From: Pempheris klunzingeri | Taxonomy: Eukaryota > Chordata > Actinopteri > Acropomatiformes > Pempheridae | DNA length: 64,000 nucleotides | Direction: 5' to 3' | NCBI RefSeq assembly: GCF_042242105.1 | Contig: NC_092019.1 | Span: 18,831,328 to 18,895,327 of the forward strand | Shown: one piece after another, positions 42,601 to 52,632 of the stretch | Layout: each line of letters begins with the position of its first letter | How positions within the stretch are numbered: position 1 is the first letter of the stretch | Program-made: the position numbers and the translations under genes | The notes under the pieces: generated by a model | Database searches by the model: none | What the model saw: the letters and a program-made list of their open reading frames with translations, nothing else | Told to the model about the DNA's origin: nothing

Positions 42601-43355
42601 CTGGTGTTTTAAATGGTTATTTCATATCCTAAATAACATGTTAGCTCGTTATCCAAGTAGCAGTAAGCTTGCAACTCCCATGTTCTACAAGGTAAAAGTA
42701 CTGTTTTTGTTTAAACAGTAGTAGTAGTAGTTAAGTCTGGCAGCTTTGTAAGAGCATACATAGATACATGTACAACGTTTCCGTTACCAGCAGAATGGGC
42801 TGTTTGATCATAGCGAGGTGTGCTGAAAATCTGTCTGAACAGGATGGTGGCCAGACGTATCTGAGTTGGTTCCTTATTGATTGCCTCACTTTCCACTTTT
42901 GGCTTCATTTTTGGTCTTCCTCCTTTTGATGGTTAAAGGTCAAAGGCGGAACAGGAACTTTGTGTGATTAGTTCTTCTTAACTTTGCGTAACGAACAGCC
43001 CAAAATTAGGGTTAGTTAAAAGTCAGATAAGATTTGTGATCATGTTTCCCCATCCATTACATGACAGTAATATCCAGCAGAAAGATGTGCAGACTGCTGG
43101 GTTACATTCAGGTGCAGTAACCATGAGGCTGTTTTTTGAGTCCAAAAAGTATTCACCTTGACTACATTTGGGAGTACATTGGTAGCAGAAAATGGCTCTC
43201 TGTGGCTGTTTAAGCGCGTACGTCCTCTCCCCTGCAGTATTTCAAACTGATCAGCTGACCAAATGGTGCCTTTAAGCTTAGGTGTGGGGCAGGTGTCGGG
43301 CAGGGCTTGGGTGTGATGACGGAGAGACGCAACTGTTTGTTCCAAAACAACAACA

Positions 43356-43520
43356 ATGGCGGCTCCTGATGAGGTTAGAGCAGATGCTGCTGAAGCATCT
43401 GTCATATCTGTACAGCAGAGTATTTCTTCATTAAAAGAAGAACAAAGGACGGCACTGAGAGTTTTTCTTGATAGAAAAGCTGTTTATTTCTTCTCCCGAC
43501 TGGCTTCGGCCAGTTTTTTG
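43356..43520 (+). pseudogene. Relic of a RecQ-like helicase N-terminus
   Basis: An ATG-initiated frame has SLKEEQRTALRVFLDRKAV, typical of the start of RecQ-like helicases carried on fish repeats. Just after it, in the next frame, LLPTGFGQ resembles a Walker A motif (PTGFGK) with Lys replaced by Gln. So the fragment is frameshifted, mutated and truncated. It is probably a piece of a dispersed element. Confidence 0.5.
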
Positions 43521-43804
43521 ACTGTTATATGGTTTGTTGATCTGATTGGTTGAACTTAGCTGCTGTTAGGTGATGCTTGACATATGGTTCAGCCACTAAT
43601 CTGCCAAGTATTTTATTGAACATGTCTATCCCTTCACAGTTTCTACGAACAACTTTCCAGGTGGACTGAACCCCAAATTGCTAAATTTCACTGATTAAAA
43701 TTAAACCAAAATGATAGTACATGCCACCTACATATACAGCAGCTTTCTTTGCCCTCAGCAAGTACAAGGAAGAACTTCAACATCACTCTAACGAACATTT
43801 CATC

Positions 43805-43942
43805 TCACTTGGGTTGTCGATGCACAATTAGAACCTCGGAGTACATGACATCATCCACGTGCACGCCCTCCACGTGTTTGTCATTGGATGAAGGTGCAGC
43901 ATCTCTGGATGGTTTGAACTTGACATCAGAATAGACCACATC
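43805..43942 (-). CDS. Gene B exon 6: ITIM pair and stop
   Basis: Encodes DVVYSDVKFKPS, then HVDDVMYSEVLIVHRQPK and TGA. Two ITIM-type tyrosines. The exon starts at a CATAG acceptor in phase 0. Confidence 0.8.
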   Translation of the reverse strand, partial: DVVYSDVKFKPSRDAAPSSNDKHVEGVHVDDVMYSEVLIVHRQPK

Positions 43943-46070
43943 CTATGAGTAAGTGTGAGAGTGAGTTTGTTAAGGTGGAGACTTGTTGCTAAGTTGAATC
44001 ATTATGTTCCTTTGCTGAAACAGCTCCTTTTCTTATCACAACAGCTTCAAAATTAAACTTAATCTGACTTATTCCATTTCAGCTCAATCTAAATTCAGAG
44101 CTGTAGCCTTAATCAGCTCTGAACTCACCTCCTCTCTTAAAATAACAGACGGCCTGGCCATATCCATCACTGGGCCACCTGCATCTGAAACACAGACAGG
44201 CTTTAGTTAAGGGAACTGAAACGAGCAGAAGGTATAACAAAAGTTAAAATTATGAGGTGCGGTTGAGAATAGACAGAAAAGAAACTTCTGGTTTTGGTCT
44301 CACCTATGTATACACAGTGTCTGGCTGAGGAATGAGATCTGTGTGAAGCAATCAAAAGTACTCTGGTTAGTTTTTCTGCATGTGGTTACCTGATTGGATT
44401 TTTGACATGAAAATGATTTTTCTTTCTGATCTGAAAAAAATCTTTCTGTATAAATTATATACCAATTTTAAATGAAAAAAGATTCTATTATCAAACAACA
44501 ACAGGTATATTTATTGTTTTGAATTAACTTTATCTTAATTTATAAAAATTCAAATGTTTGCAAAGAGCTGTGTGACCTATGGACAAATGGCAATGAATCA
44601 GTTGAACAACCTTGAGAATGGCAGAAAACTGTGCGGCCCAGAGCTGGACAAAGTTTGCTGGTTTTCCCTGTAATTGATTTCCTATGTATGTACTGCAAAA
44701 CCCCAAATGAAAAAAGATCAGCTTCCTCATTTGTCAGTCTGCAGTGATACGGCTAAAAATAACCATCAGCGTGACAGCAGCTATTGGTAAAAATATGCAT
44801 GAATTAATGCTGATATATGCATAACAACAGTCTTGGTTATGGGAACAAGTTTCTTTTCTACAGTTTCTATACTCCTACGCAAAATACAGATCACACACAC
44901 ACACCTTCTGATGAAGACGAGGTAAGCTGTGACTGCCATGATCGCCAACAGCAACACAACAGCAATCACTAGAGCAGAAACCACCCCTGATGATAACGGC
45001 ATCTGTTCTGGGAGAAGAAACATGACTGTTATTGTTGTCTACTGTGAAAATATCTCAAGTTAATGGTGTTTGTCGAATTCCAGTTAAGTTATCATTGTGG
45101 TGTACAGTATAGGGTGATACACACGGTGACACAGCACAATCTATTAAAGTGATCCCACTTATTTACTAAGACAATCAAAGCCATGTCACTCCCAACTGAT
45201 ATGTGAGGGATGGGAGGATCAAAAATATAATATAATGTCAAAAAACAGAAACCAAATACAGTATTCAAGCCAGTTTTTGGCTTGGGATCATGCTTGTTTT
45301 GTTAATTATCTATACCATTCGCCAGTTTGTGTAAAACTGCTTTTCTTACTCACCTTGGACAACAAGGTTGGTGGTTCCTTCAAGTGAACCACTAGGATAA
45401 GTTGCAATGGTGCAGGTGTACAGCCCTGCGTCTCTCATTTCCACATCTCTAATGATCAAAGAGTATCCTTCAGTCTTCACTCTCTCCTTCAGAAACGTAT
45501 CAGAAGCCTCAACTCCAAAATCATCATTGGAAACAATAATGATGATGTTCTCCCCCACTGGTGGCTTGAATTCCCACTGAAACTGAATAATATTGTCTTC
45601 TGGTCCTGGGAGGCGTTTGCACGGCAGGGTGACGTCATGTCCGAGGTACCCAGTCACTTCAGGCCAGACGTTTTGTGCCTCAAGAGCTGCCAAAAAACAA
45701 GGCGTTATGGTGGGAAGAGACGTGCAGTCTTGTTGACCTGTCTTTGACTGCACTTTGTTTTTATAGCAATTATACAATTCACCCTTTTCCAGACACACAG
45801 CATGGCATCAACAGCACATAAATTGTTGTTGTTATAACAGGGAAGCTGTGTGCTATTATATTACTGTGTAGAACTAGGTTCTAAAAAATGTGATTAACTG
45901 AGACTATAAAAGAGTCATTTTAAGTCGTTCAAAATCAATATCAGCCAACAACCCTGTGTGTTCTTTTTTTTTTCTTTAAAGCCAAAGTTGAAACATTTTG
46001 TCTCACCTGGGAGAGATGTGATATAAATTAACTTCAGCAGTATGAGAGATGATTTGCTGCAAGCTTCCAT
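43805..46070 (-). CDS. Gene B: nectin/PVR/TIGIT-type inhibitory receptor with two ITIMs
   Basis: Joined exons on the - strand: 46070-46007, 45686-45354, 45007-44905, 44338-44304, 44184-44129, 43942-43805 (729 nt, 242 aa plus stop), with all five junction phases matching. Order: signal peptide (1-21), one V-set domain (about 22-132; Cys44 and Cys113, Trp59, DAGLYTC), a membrane helix (about 141-164), and a 77-residue tail. The tail has VVYSDV (Tyr201) and VMYSEV (Tyr231), both fitting the ITIM rule (I/V/L/S)xYxx(I/V/L), 30 residues apart. Phosphorylated ITIM pairs recruit SHP phosphatases, so an inhibitory role is expected. The TYPSGS loop places the V domain near nectin, PVR, TIGIT and CD226. 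TIGIT has the same V-TM-ITIM layout, but orthology is not shown. The tail's end also recalls CEACAM1, so a CEACAM-family origin is possible. Confidence 0.82.
44129..44184 (-). CDS. Gene B exon 5: cytoplasmic exon
   Basis: A 56-nt phase 1-0 exon encoding AGGPVMDMARPSVILREE, between a TTTCAG acceptor and a GTGAG donor. Confidence 0.72.
44304..44338 (-). CDS. Gene B exon 4: short cytoplasmic exon
   Basis: A 35-nt phase 2-1 exon between a CACAG acceptor and a GTGAG donor, encoding SHSSARHCVYI. Without it the frames of the flanking exons do not agree. Confidence 0.7.
44905..45007 (-). CDS. Gene B exon 3: transmembrane helix
   Basis: Phase 1-2, 103 nt, encoding VVSALVIAVVLLLAIMAV and TAYLVFIRR, a helix followed by basic stop-transfer residues. 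Confidence 0.82.
45354..45686 (-). CDS. Gene B exon 2: V-set domain
   Basis: A 333-nt phase 1-1 exon, collinear with gene A's at an offset of exactly 8,100 bp. Nine nucleotide differences: eight change residues and one is silent. Confidence 0.88.
46007..46070 (-). CDS. Gene B exon 1: signal peptide
   Basis: MEACSKSSLILLKLIYITSL, phase 1 out at a GTGAG donor. Resembles gene A's first exon (Cys, Ser, Leu pattern). Confidence 0.78.
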
Positions 46071-48036
46071 TGTGTACAACTGCAGGCAGTGGACAAAATA
46101 ACAGAAACATCTCACAATACAACACAACAGTCCTGCTGTGCGCACAGGAATCAATACAGCAGCAATCTGGGGGTTATTGTGGTACCTCACTATCACAACA
46201 CAGGAGGCAACAAGTAACATAACACAGAGCATGTCCGCTATACAACAGTCACCGTCTTTGTACACCAGCTTTCCAGTCAAAATTACGGAGTTACAAAGAA
46301 GCAGATCGGCCGATGTCCAGATGCTGCTGCAGTAGTGTGAAACGCCGAAAAAACGCCGGTGTGTCTCCACGAGAAAAGTTTCAAGAATGAGGAACACATC
46401 TGCAGCACTGACTGACAAACACACGACACAAGCCACAGCCTAAAACTACTACACCCACGCAATTACCTCTCTTATCTACTTTACTTTGCCCACACCCTGT
46501 AGATTCCTCAGGCTTTAAGTTAAATAAGCGAACAGCCAAATTGATCAACATTGTCACTGAAGTGTGTGCACACCTGTCTTGTTGTAATTAAAATAAAGAA
46601 AAAACAGAAGATTTTTTTTTACATTTTTCCGTCTCTCAGCACCTCTAACAGGAACAAAAACTACATCAAAACCCGTGTAGGACGATCGTTTCTCTTTTCA
46701 GTGTTCAGGTCTGCAACTTCCAGGTCAGCTACAACCAGCAGTCAGTGTGACTTCTGTAAGATTTTAGTCGTCTGTGCCACCCATGTAGTGCCCACCGACA
46801 GAACAGCGCCCCCATGTGGCCAAGAAATCATAATCACACATGGAGACAGACCAGAGGCGGTGGTGGTGGGCGAGGGGAGTAAATCACGGCAAAATGTTTT
46901 TAAGTATGAAAATTAATATAAATGTGCAAATTAGCAAATTAGAAACAGTCACAGAAACGTGACATTGTGTTAGTGTGTAGATTTCCTGGAAATGAAAGCA
47001 GAAATACAGGAAGTGAGGCCAAAGCAGCCTCACAAAGTTTAACAATGTCTGAGTTGATGTTTTGTTTGTACATGTACATTTGTTTGTAATGTTATTTCAT
47101 TTCAGCATCACTGTGGCACTCAGAATCGTTCATTCAACTATCCACTGGAATTAGTGACCATGCTCACAAATTCATCATGTGACAAAGTTTACTGTCACAC
47201 AACGATCTAAATGGTATTTAACTTCATTCGTCCAATAGGGACAGTGTTATATTATCCTGAAACTCAGGGTTACTGACTCTTACTCTCCACTGTGATAAAA
47301 GGAGTCATAGGAACACATAACATTATCTTTTGTGATCACATAATTGATACCAATGCAGATGTAGTTGCCTGAAGTTTGCCCTCTCTGTAATGTATCCAGC
47401 ATCATGTACGTCTGCATTCAGACCATCACAGTGACAGCAGCTGGAAAGGACAATGGTATCAGGTCAATCTGACAGAATTGCAAAAGTTTAACACGAACAA
47501 TGACAAAATACGATCTAAGGACTAAAGTAGAAATCTGTTGTGTCGTTAGTTCAGTCTGTCAGTCAAAGGTAAAGCTCACTTTGCTTTTAGCTGAGATGCT
47601 GGATGATAACAGCATGAAGAAACAAAAGAGCGTAAAGCAGAACAGTTTGTTAATTTCATTGCCTCGCACCAGTGACCTTGTGTCGAGCCTCCAGAAGGCA
47701 GCTGTATCTTAGAAAAGTGATGTATAATTATCTCCACCAATCAGAGTCCCTGGCTGAGATAGCCTCAGGTGTTCAGGGGGTAATCAGGTCAGGGATGCAA
47801 CGCTGTGACTGTTTCAGTTTGTCGAACTCAGCTTGTTGCCTGCATGTAAATCACTGGTCTACAGTGCGAGGCAGGAATAACAACTGCAGCAGGCGCAGCT
47901 CTGCATCCTGAGTCATATTCCTTCAAGTCAAAGCACACAAAATGTTTTCTTTCTGGAAACAACAGGGCTCTGCACATTGTGACAGTGATGGTGCTGTATT
48001 AATAGCTTGAAATGCATCCCTCTGTCTTCTGTTATA
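46071..48036. other. Upstream of gene B, no supported gene
   Basis: Should contain gene B's promoter and leader. No clear TATA box or interferon element can be fixed. Open frames such as the one at 46,551-46,916 have no recognisable domain. Confidence 0.6.
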
Positions 48037-48251
48037 CAATGGTGTGAAAAAGTATTTGAACCCCTTGCAGATTTCTTCTGTTTTTGCTTTTTTGTCACAC
48101 TTACATGTTTCAGATCATCAAACCAATTTTAATATCAGACATAGATGACCTGAGTAAAAACAAAAAGCAGTTTTTAAATGATGATTTCATTTATTAAGGG
48201 AAAAAAGCTATCCAAACCAACCTGGCCCTATGTGAAAAAGTAATTGCCCCC
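48037..48251 (+). repeat. Tc1-like left inverted repeat
   Basis: Matches the right repeat at high identity, ending at a shared TAATTGCCCCCT stretch. Confidence 0.9.
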
Positions 48252-48415
48252 TCCTTATTAAATCATGAATTAACTGTGATTAACCACATTTTTGAAAGCT
48301 GAGTTCAATTTCACTTGCCACACCCAGGCCTGATTACTGCCAGAGCTGTAGAATCAAGAAATCACTTAAATAGACAACATGAAGTAGGCTGAAAGATCTC
48401 AAAATGCAACACATC

Positions 48416-49430
48416 ATGCCCCGATCTAAAGCAATTCAAGAACAGACAAGAAACAAAGTTATTGACATCTATCAGTCTGGAAAGGGTTACAAAGCCATTT
48501 CCAAGGCTTTGGGACTCCAGCGAACAACAGTAAGAGCCATTATCCCCGAATGGAGATAACATGGAGCAGTGGTGAACCTTCCCAGGACTACCGGCCTACC
48601 AAAATTACTCCAAGAGTGCATTGACGTCTCATGCAGGAGGTCACAAAAGAACCCTGAACAACATCTAAAGCACTGCAGGCCTCACTTGCCTCAGTTAAGG
48701 TCAGTGTCCATGATTCAACAATAAGAAAGACACTGGGCAAAAATGGCCTCCATGGGAGAGTTCCAAGGAGAAAACCACTGCTGACCAAAAAGAACACAAA
48801 GGCACATCTCACACTTGCCAAAAAACATCTTGATGATCCCCCACACTTTTTCTGTGGACTGACAAGACAAAAGTGGAACTTTTTGGAAGGTGTGCGTCCC
48901 GTTACATCTGGCGTAAAACTAACACAGCATTTCGGAGAAAGAACAACATACTGACAGTCAAACATGGTGGTGGTAGTGTGATGGTCTGGGGCTGCTTTGC
49001 TGCTTCAGGACCTGGACAACTTGCCGTAATTGATGGAACCATGAATTCTGCTCTCTACCAGAAAATCCTGAAGGAGAATGTCCGGCCATCAGTTCGTGAC
49101 CTTAAGCTCAAGCGCACTTGGGTTATGCAGCAGGACAATGATCCGAAGCCCACCAGCAAGTCCACCTCTGAATAGCTCAAAAAGAACAAAGTGAAGGTTT
49201 TGGAGTGACCTAGTCAAAGTCCGGACTTAAATCCAATTGAGATGCTGTGACATGACCTTAAACAGGCCATTCATGCTCGAAAACCCTCCAATGTGGCTGA
49301 ATTAATTAATTCTGCAAAGAAGAGTGGGCCAAAATTCCCCCACAGTGATGTGAAAGACTCATCGCTAGTTATTGCAAACGCTTGGTTGCAGTTGTTGCTG
49401 CCAAGGGTGGCACAATCAGTTATTAGGTTT
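48416..49430 (+). pseudogene. Decayed Tc1-like transposase
   Basis: Starts at ATG 48,416 with a helix-turn-helix region (YKAISKALGLQRTTVRAII). Breaks: a TAA at 48,557-48,559, frame shifts between about 48,600 and 48,870, and in-frame stops TAG 49,173-49,175, TGA 49,206-49,208 and TGA 49,248-49,250. The longest intact piece (48,873-49,175) carries KHGGGSVMVWGCFAASGPGQ, and MQQDNDPK holds the second catalytic Asp. SPDLNPIEM just downstream holds the third acidic residue. It cannot make an active enzyme. Confidence 0.93.
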
Positions 49431-49644
49431 AGGGGGCAATTACTTTTTCACATAGGGCCAGGTTGGTTTGGATAGCTTTTTTCCCTTAATAAATGAAATC
49501 ATCATTTAAAAACTGCTTTTTGTATTTACTCAGGTTATCTATGTCTGATATTAAAATTGGTTTGATGATCTGAAACATGTAAGTGTGACAAAAAAGCAAA
49601 AACAGAAGAAATCTGTAAGGGGGCAAATACTTTTCACACCACTG
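49431..49644 (-). repeat. Tc1-like right inverted repeat
   Basis: Reverse complement of the left repeat with a few substitutions. It ends CACACCACTG followed by TA. Confidence 0.9.
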
Positions 49645-50568
49645 TATCTGTTATAATGCTGACTGTATAAATTCTACTTTCAGGCACATTTGGATTCAAG
49701 AAAGCATGTAGATCTGATCAGATTGACTCTTGACTTCATGAATCATGTTGCTGTGGTGAATGTAACAATAGGCTCACCTTGAAAACCCAGATTCACTCAG
49801 TGAAAAGGCGTCTGTGTTGCTATGAGTGTGTCAGTCATCAGTGGTGAATTGTAGTACATTTACTCAAATACTGTGCTTACTTTTGAGATACTTAACTTAG
49901 TTATTTCCAAATTATACATCTGAATACTTCTACTCCAGAGAGGAATAATGTAGTTTATACTCAGATTTTAGATACAGATGCATGGCTGGAAATGCTGCTT
50001 ACACACGTTTATCCACAATAATTATTGCAATGACACAATGTGCACTTTTGTTTCGGCAGTTTAAGTCACAGTGGAAAAAGCATTTATGGTGCTGTAATTT
50101 GTTTAACCAAATGTGGACACACAGACATTTATTTGCACTCTTATGTTTGAATACATGCAAAAATAATGCATAATACATGTGAACATTAAATTCAGCTGGT
50201 GCTGATATGAACCATAAAGTAGTGCAACGAATGCGAATATTTAAGTAACAATGCCTTTCTATTGCCTATATCTTCTGTATAATTTGCTCAAATACATTTT
50301 TTAAATGGAAGCCTATTTGTAACATAATTATTTTTCCAATGTGAGAGATTCCACTTTGATTCTTGAGTCAAAATAACATTTCATGGGTGGCACATTCTGG
50401 TGGATTTTATGGTCCTTGATCATAAATGTATCGGCAATGGAAGAGTCTGAGAAAAAAACATAAAGAAATGTAAATTAATATGACAGTCAGGAAGAAGAAA
50501 TAAAGGGAAGCTAACTACGAATCAATAAGGTTGATATGATTTTTTAGTCGCTCACCTGCCACTCCCTC
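49645..50568. other. Between the Tc1 element and gene C's stop
   Basis: Holds a repeat fragment and, near 50,445-50,450, a possible CTCAG acceptor on the - strand for a gene C 3' UTR exon. No other gene seen. Confidence 0.55.
49840..49960. repeat. Dispersed teleost repeat (ACTTAAGTA type), fragment 3
   Basis: GTAGTACATTTACTCAAATACTG, ACTTCTACTCCAGAG and similar words match the elements at 7,770 and 38,380. Confidence 0.5.
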
Positions 50569-50642
50569 TTACATTAACCCTCTCAGACTCAGCACACTGA
50601 TCAGCAGCACTAAAAAGGACCAGCAGGGTGCAGTGCAGGATG
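50569..50642 (-). CDS. Gene C exon 5: GPI-anchor-like end
   Basis: Encodes [17 protein letters not shown] then LSLRGLM and TAA. Small residues precede a hydrophobic stretch at the very end. The acceptor is TTTATGAAG. Confidence 0.55.
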
Positions 50643-52632
50643 CTTCATAAAGTAAAAATAGTTCAAAACAGTTATCACCTCTGAAAATGGCACATGGCTT
50701 CAAAACACACAAAATCCCCATGACTTTTAAGAGAAATTCATATGCTATTGACAGATACATTGATGAAAAAACTCTCACCTCTTAGATTCAGAACTGTGGA
50801 CTTTTCCAGCATGGTCACCATATTTTGGGCAGTGCAGGTGTAATTTCCAATGTTTTCCTCCCCCAGCCTCTCTATGATATACATGGAGCTATTAACATGT
50901 GTCTCATTGCCGTTGAACATCCAGCTGAAGTTTGCTGGTGGGAAGCAGTCTGCAGTGCACCGCAGTGTCACTCTCTGGCCAGGTGATGCTGCTGACGGCC
51001 CAATAATTGATATATTATGTGGTCCGACTGCATGGAGAAAAGATATGTACCACATTAAAGCTATAAAAATTAGACCTGAACCTAAATTTCTTTTTAATTC
51101 CTGAAAAGAATTAAGAGCTCATTTCTAATGGTGTCAATAAATGGATTCAGTTTTTTTTGCTAAAGATGAGCAGTACTCACAGTTGACGGTGAGATTGTGG
51201 GCTACAGTCATGCTGTTGACAGGGTTGCTGATTCGACACTGGAAGGTGCCGTGGTTGGAGCTGTGAACAGGTCGTATGAACACTGTCCTGTTGTCCATGG
51301 AGAAGGTGACTCTGGCACTGGGGTGCAGAGGCTGGCCGTCCTTCATCCACTCCCTGGTTCTGATGGAGCCAGAGGCGTCGCAGGTGAGGTTGGTGGAGCT
51401 TTTGTCTTCTATCAAGATGGCTTGGGGGCTGCGGATGGTGGCTCCAGTTATCAGTGCTGGCAGAGAGATTGACATGAAGAGTGTCAATCCATTAAAGATT
51501 GTTAAATAAAACTGATGCACTGACACAAAGGAACAGAAAATACAAAAAATGTGTTGTATTCCAAATTAAATTTGAACTTGGCCAAAACATCACACTGTCA
51601 CCTCATGCAGATTTATTCATTTGTGATTGTATCCTTTATTTTTTCCTGATTCGAGGAACTTTGATGCGTTTAGAAGACACATAGTGAAAAGGACAATGGA
51701 TTCATGGGATTGTCCAATTACTCCGGTACAATCTCAACCAGTGAACTCACAAGCATTTAACACAACCTAAAGCTATGACCTCAAAATTAAGGCCACACCT
51801 CACAGTTATAATAAAATTTAACAAATTTTGAATTGAAAATTATAATACAAAATCAGTTTGGAAAAGGTATTAATGTGTGATATTGCATTATAGTGCAGAG
51901 CCCACTAGCAAATGTCCGACAGTATCAAAAGATATTGATTAAAAAGTAAGATTTATGCATTAAAATATCATGTATCAATTTGTTCTAATGTCATTTAATC
52001 TGCTTGAATTTATATCAACACAATGTCCTTTGAAGACAGCCCTCAAGTTCAGAAGTGTTGCCCTTTTTTTAAATGTCATATAAGTGATTTCTTATCAGAT
52101 ATTTTAAACATCAGTGGAACATTAGACCCACCATACACATTCAGCGTGGTCCTCCCCTGTTTCTGCTCTTCTCCATCTGGTGTGATGTTGACAGTGTACT
52201 CCCCGCTGTCCCCCAGCACCAGGTCCCTGAGCTCCAGGGACCCCGTGGCTAGGTCTAGTGAGATTCTGTTGGCATGTCCGGGCTCAGTGATGTTGCTGCT
52301 GGTGGAGGTGATGATGTTCATCTCTTCGAATCTCCAGCTGACTGTGAGGAATGGGTGCTCTGGAGGTGTGAGGGTGGTGGTGAACTTCACTCTGCCTGCC
52401 ACAGCTCCACTCAGAGGTCCTGGGGGTAAGATACCCTCACCTACACACATAGCTCATAACCCGAAGTACACAATTAAGATCAACATTTTTATACTTCTGG
52501 CAGTCCATGGTGGCCTGAATGTTCTGCAAAATCATAAATCTTATTAATACAACAAAGCAAATTAATTTAATTTAATCTACCTGATAAAACAAGCACCAAA
52601 CCAGCAGCAGTCCGGAGCACCTTGTTGTCCAT
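50569..52632 (-). CDS. Gene C: CEACAM-like protein N-A-B with a GPI-type end
   Basis: Joined exons on the - strand: 52632-52581, 52440-52132, 51456-51181, 51027-50779, 50642-50569 (960 nt, 319 aa plus stop), phases matching. Order: short signal peptide, an N-type V domain without the usual cysteine pair (as in mammalian CEACAM N domains), two C2-type domains with normal cysteines, then [16 protein letters not shown] and stop. A hydrophobic run that ends the protein with no cytoplasmic tail suggests a GPI-anchor signal, as in human CEACAM5-8. It probably acts in cell adhesion. The last acceptor (AAG) is the weakest junction, so a different 3' end is possible. A donor lies 19 nt past the stop, implying a 3' UTR intron. 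Confidence 0.75.
50779..51027 (-). CDS. Gene C exon 4: B-type C2 domain
   Basis: 249 nt, phase 1-1. It opens with FGPHN (compare YGPEN in gene D), then [20 protein letters not shown] and GNYTCTAQN. Confidence 0.85.
51181..51456 (-). CDS. Gene C exon 3: A-type C2 domain
   Basis: 276 nt, phase 1-1. [20 protein letters not shown] and [12 protein letters not shown] give the cysteine-tryptophan-cysteine core. Several N-glycosylation sites. Confidence 0.85.
52132..52440 (-). CDS. Gene C exon 2: N (V-set) domain
   Basis: 309 nt, phase 1-1. [54 protein letters not shown] and a final LNVY are the hallmarks of fish CEACAM-like N domains. No canonical disulfide cysteines. Confidence 0.85.
52581..52632 (-). 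CDS. Gene C exon 1: signal peptide
   Basis: [17 protein letters not shown], phase 1 out at a GTAGAT donor. The context before ATG (TTCACC) is a good start site. Confidence 0.72.

Larger units (their letters stand above)
38980..43804. other. Intergenic between genes A and B
   Basis: No gene supported on either strand apart from a helicase-like relic at about 43,356-43,520. A dispersed repeat fragment with TTATATAGCGCCAATTCATG lies at about 39,540-39,660. The rest is AT-rich. The 3' UTR of gene B should occupy the right end. Confidence 0.65.
48037..49644 (+). mobile_element. Tc1/mariner-like transposon with long inverted repeats
   Basis: A 1,608-bp element bounded by TA dinucleotides (48,035-48,036 and 49,645-49,646). 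The inverted repeats are about 215 bp long, at 48,037-48,251 and 49,431-49,644. The outer ends read CAATGGTGTGAAAAAGTAT and, reverse-complemented, CAGTGGTGTGAA. Long repeats of this kind are typical of fish Tc1 families, which move by cut and paste into TA sites. The transposase is broken. Confidence 0.95.

Noticed and set aside
44781..45023. Gene B read as ending in the frame through exon 3 (RRCVCV...)
   Set aside because: That frame passes a GTGTGT donor into intron. The spliced alternative gives a phase-perfect tail with two ITIMs.
46551..46916. 121-aa + strand frame
   Set aside because: No recognisable domain, AT-rich start and no splice partners.
48873..49175. A short intact transposase gene
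   Set aside because: It is only the central piece of the decayed Tc1 transposase, lacking the DNA-binding part and the last catalytic residue.
51197..52547. Plus-strand frames across gene C exons
   Set aside because: Antisense shadows of Ig exons. The - strand reading has Ig motifs and consistent phases.
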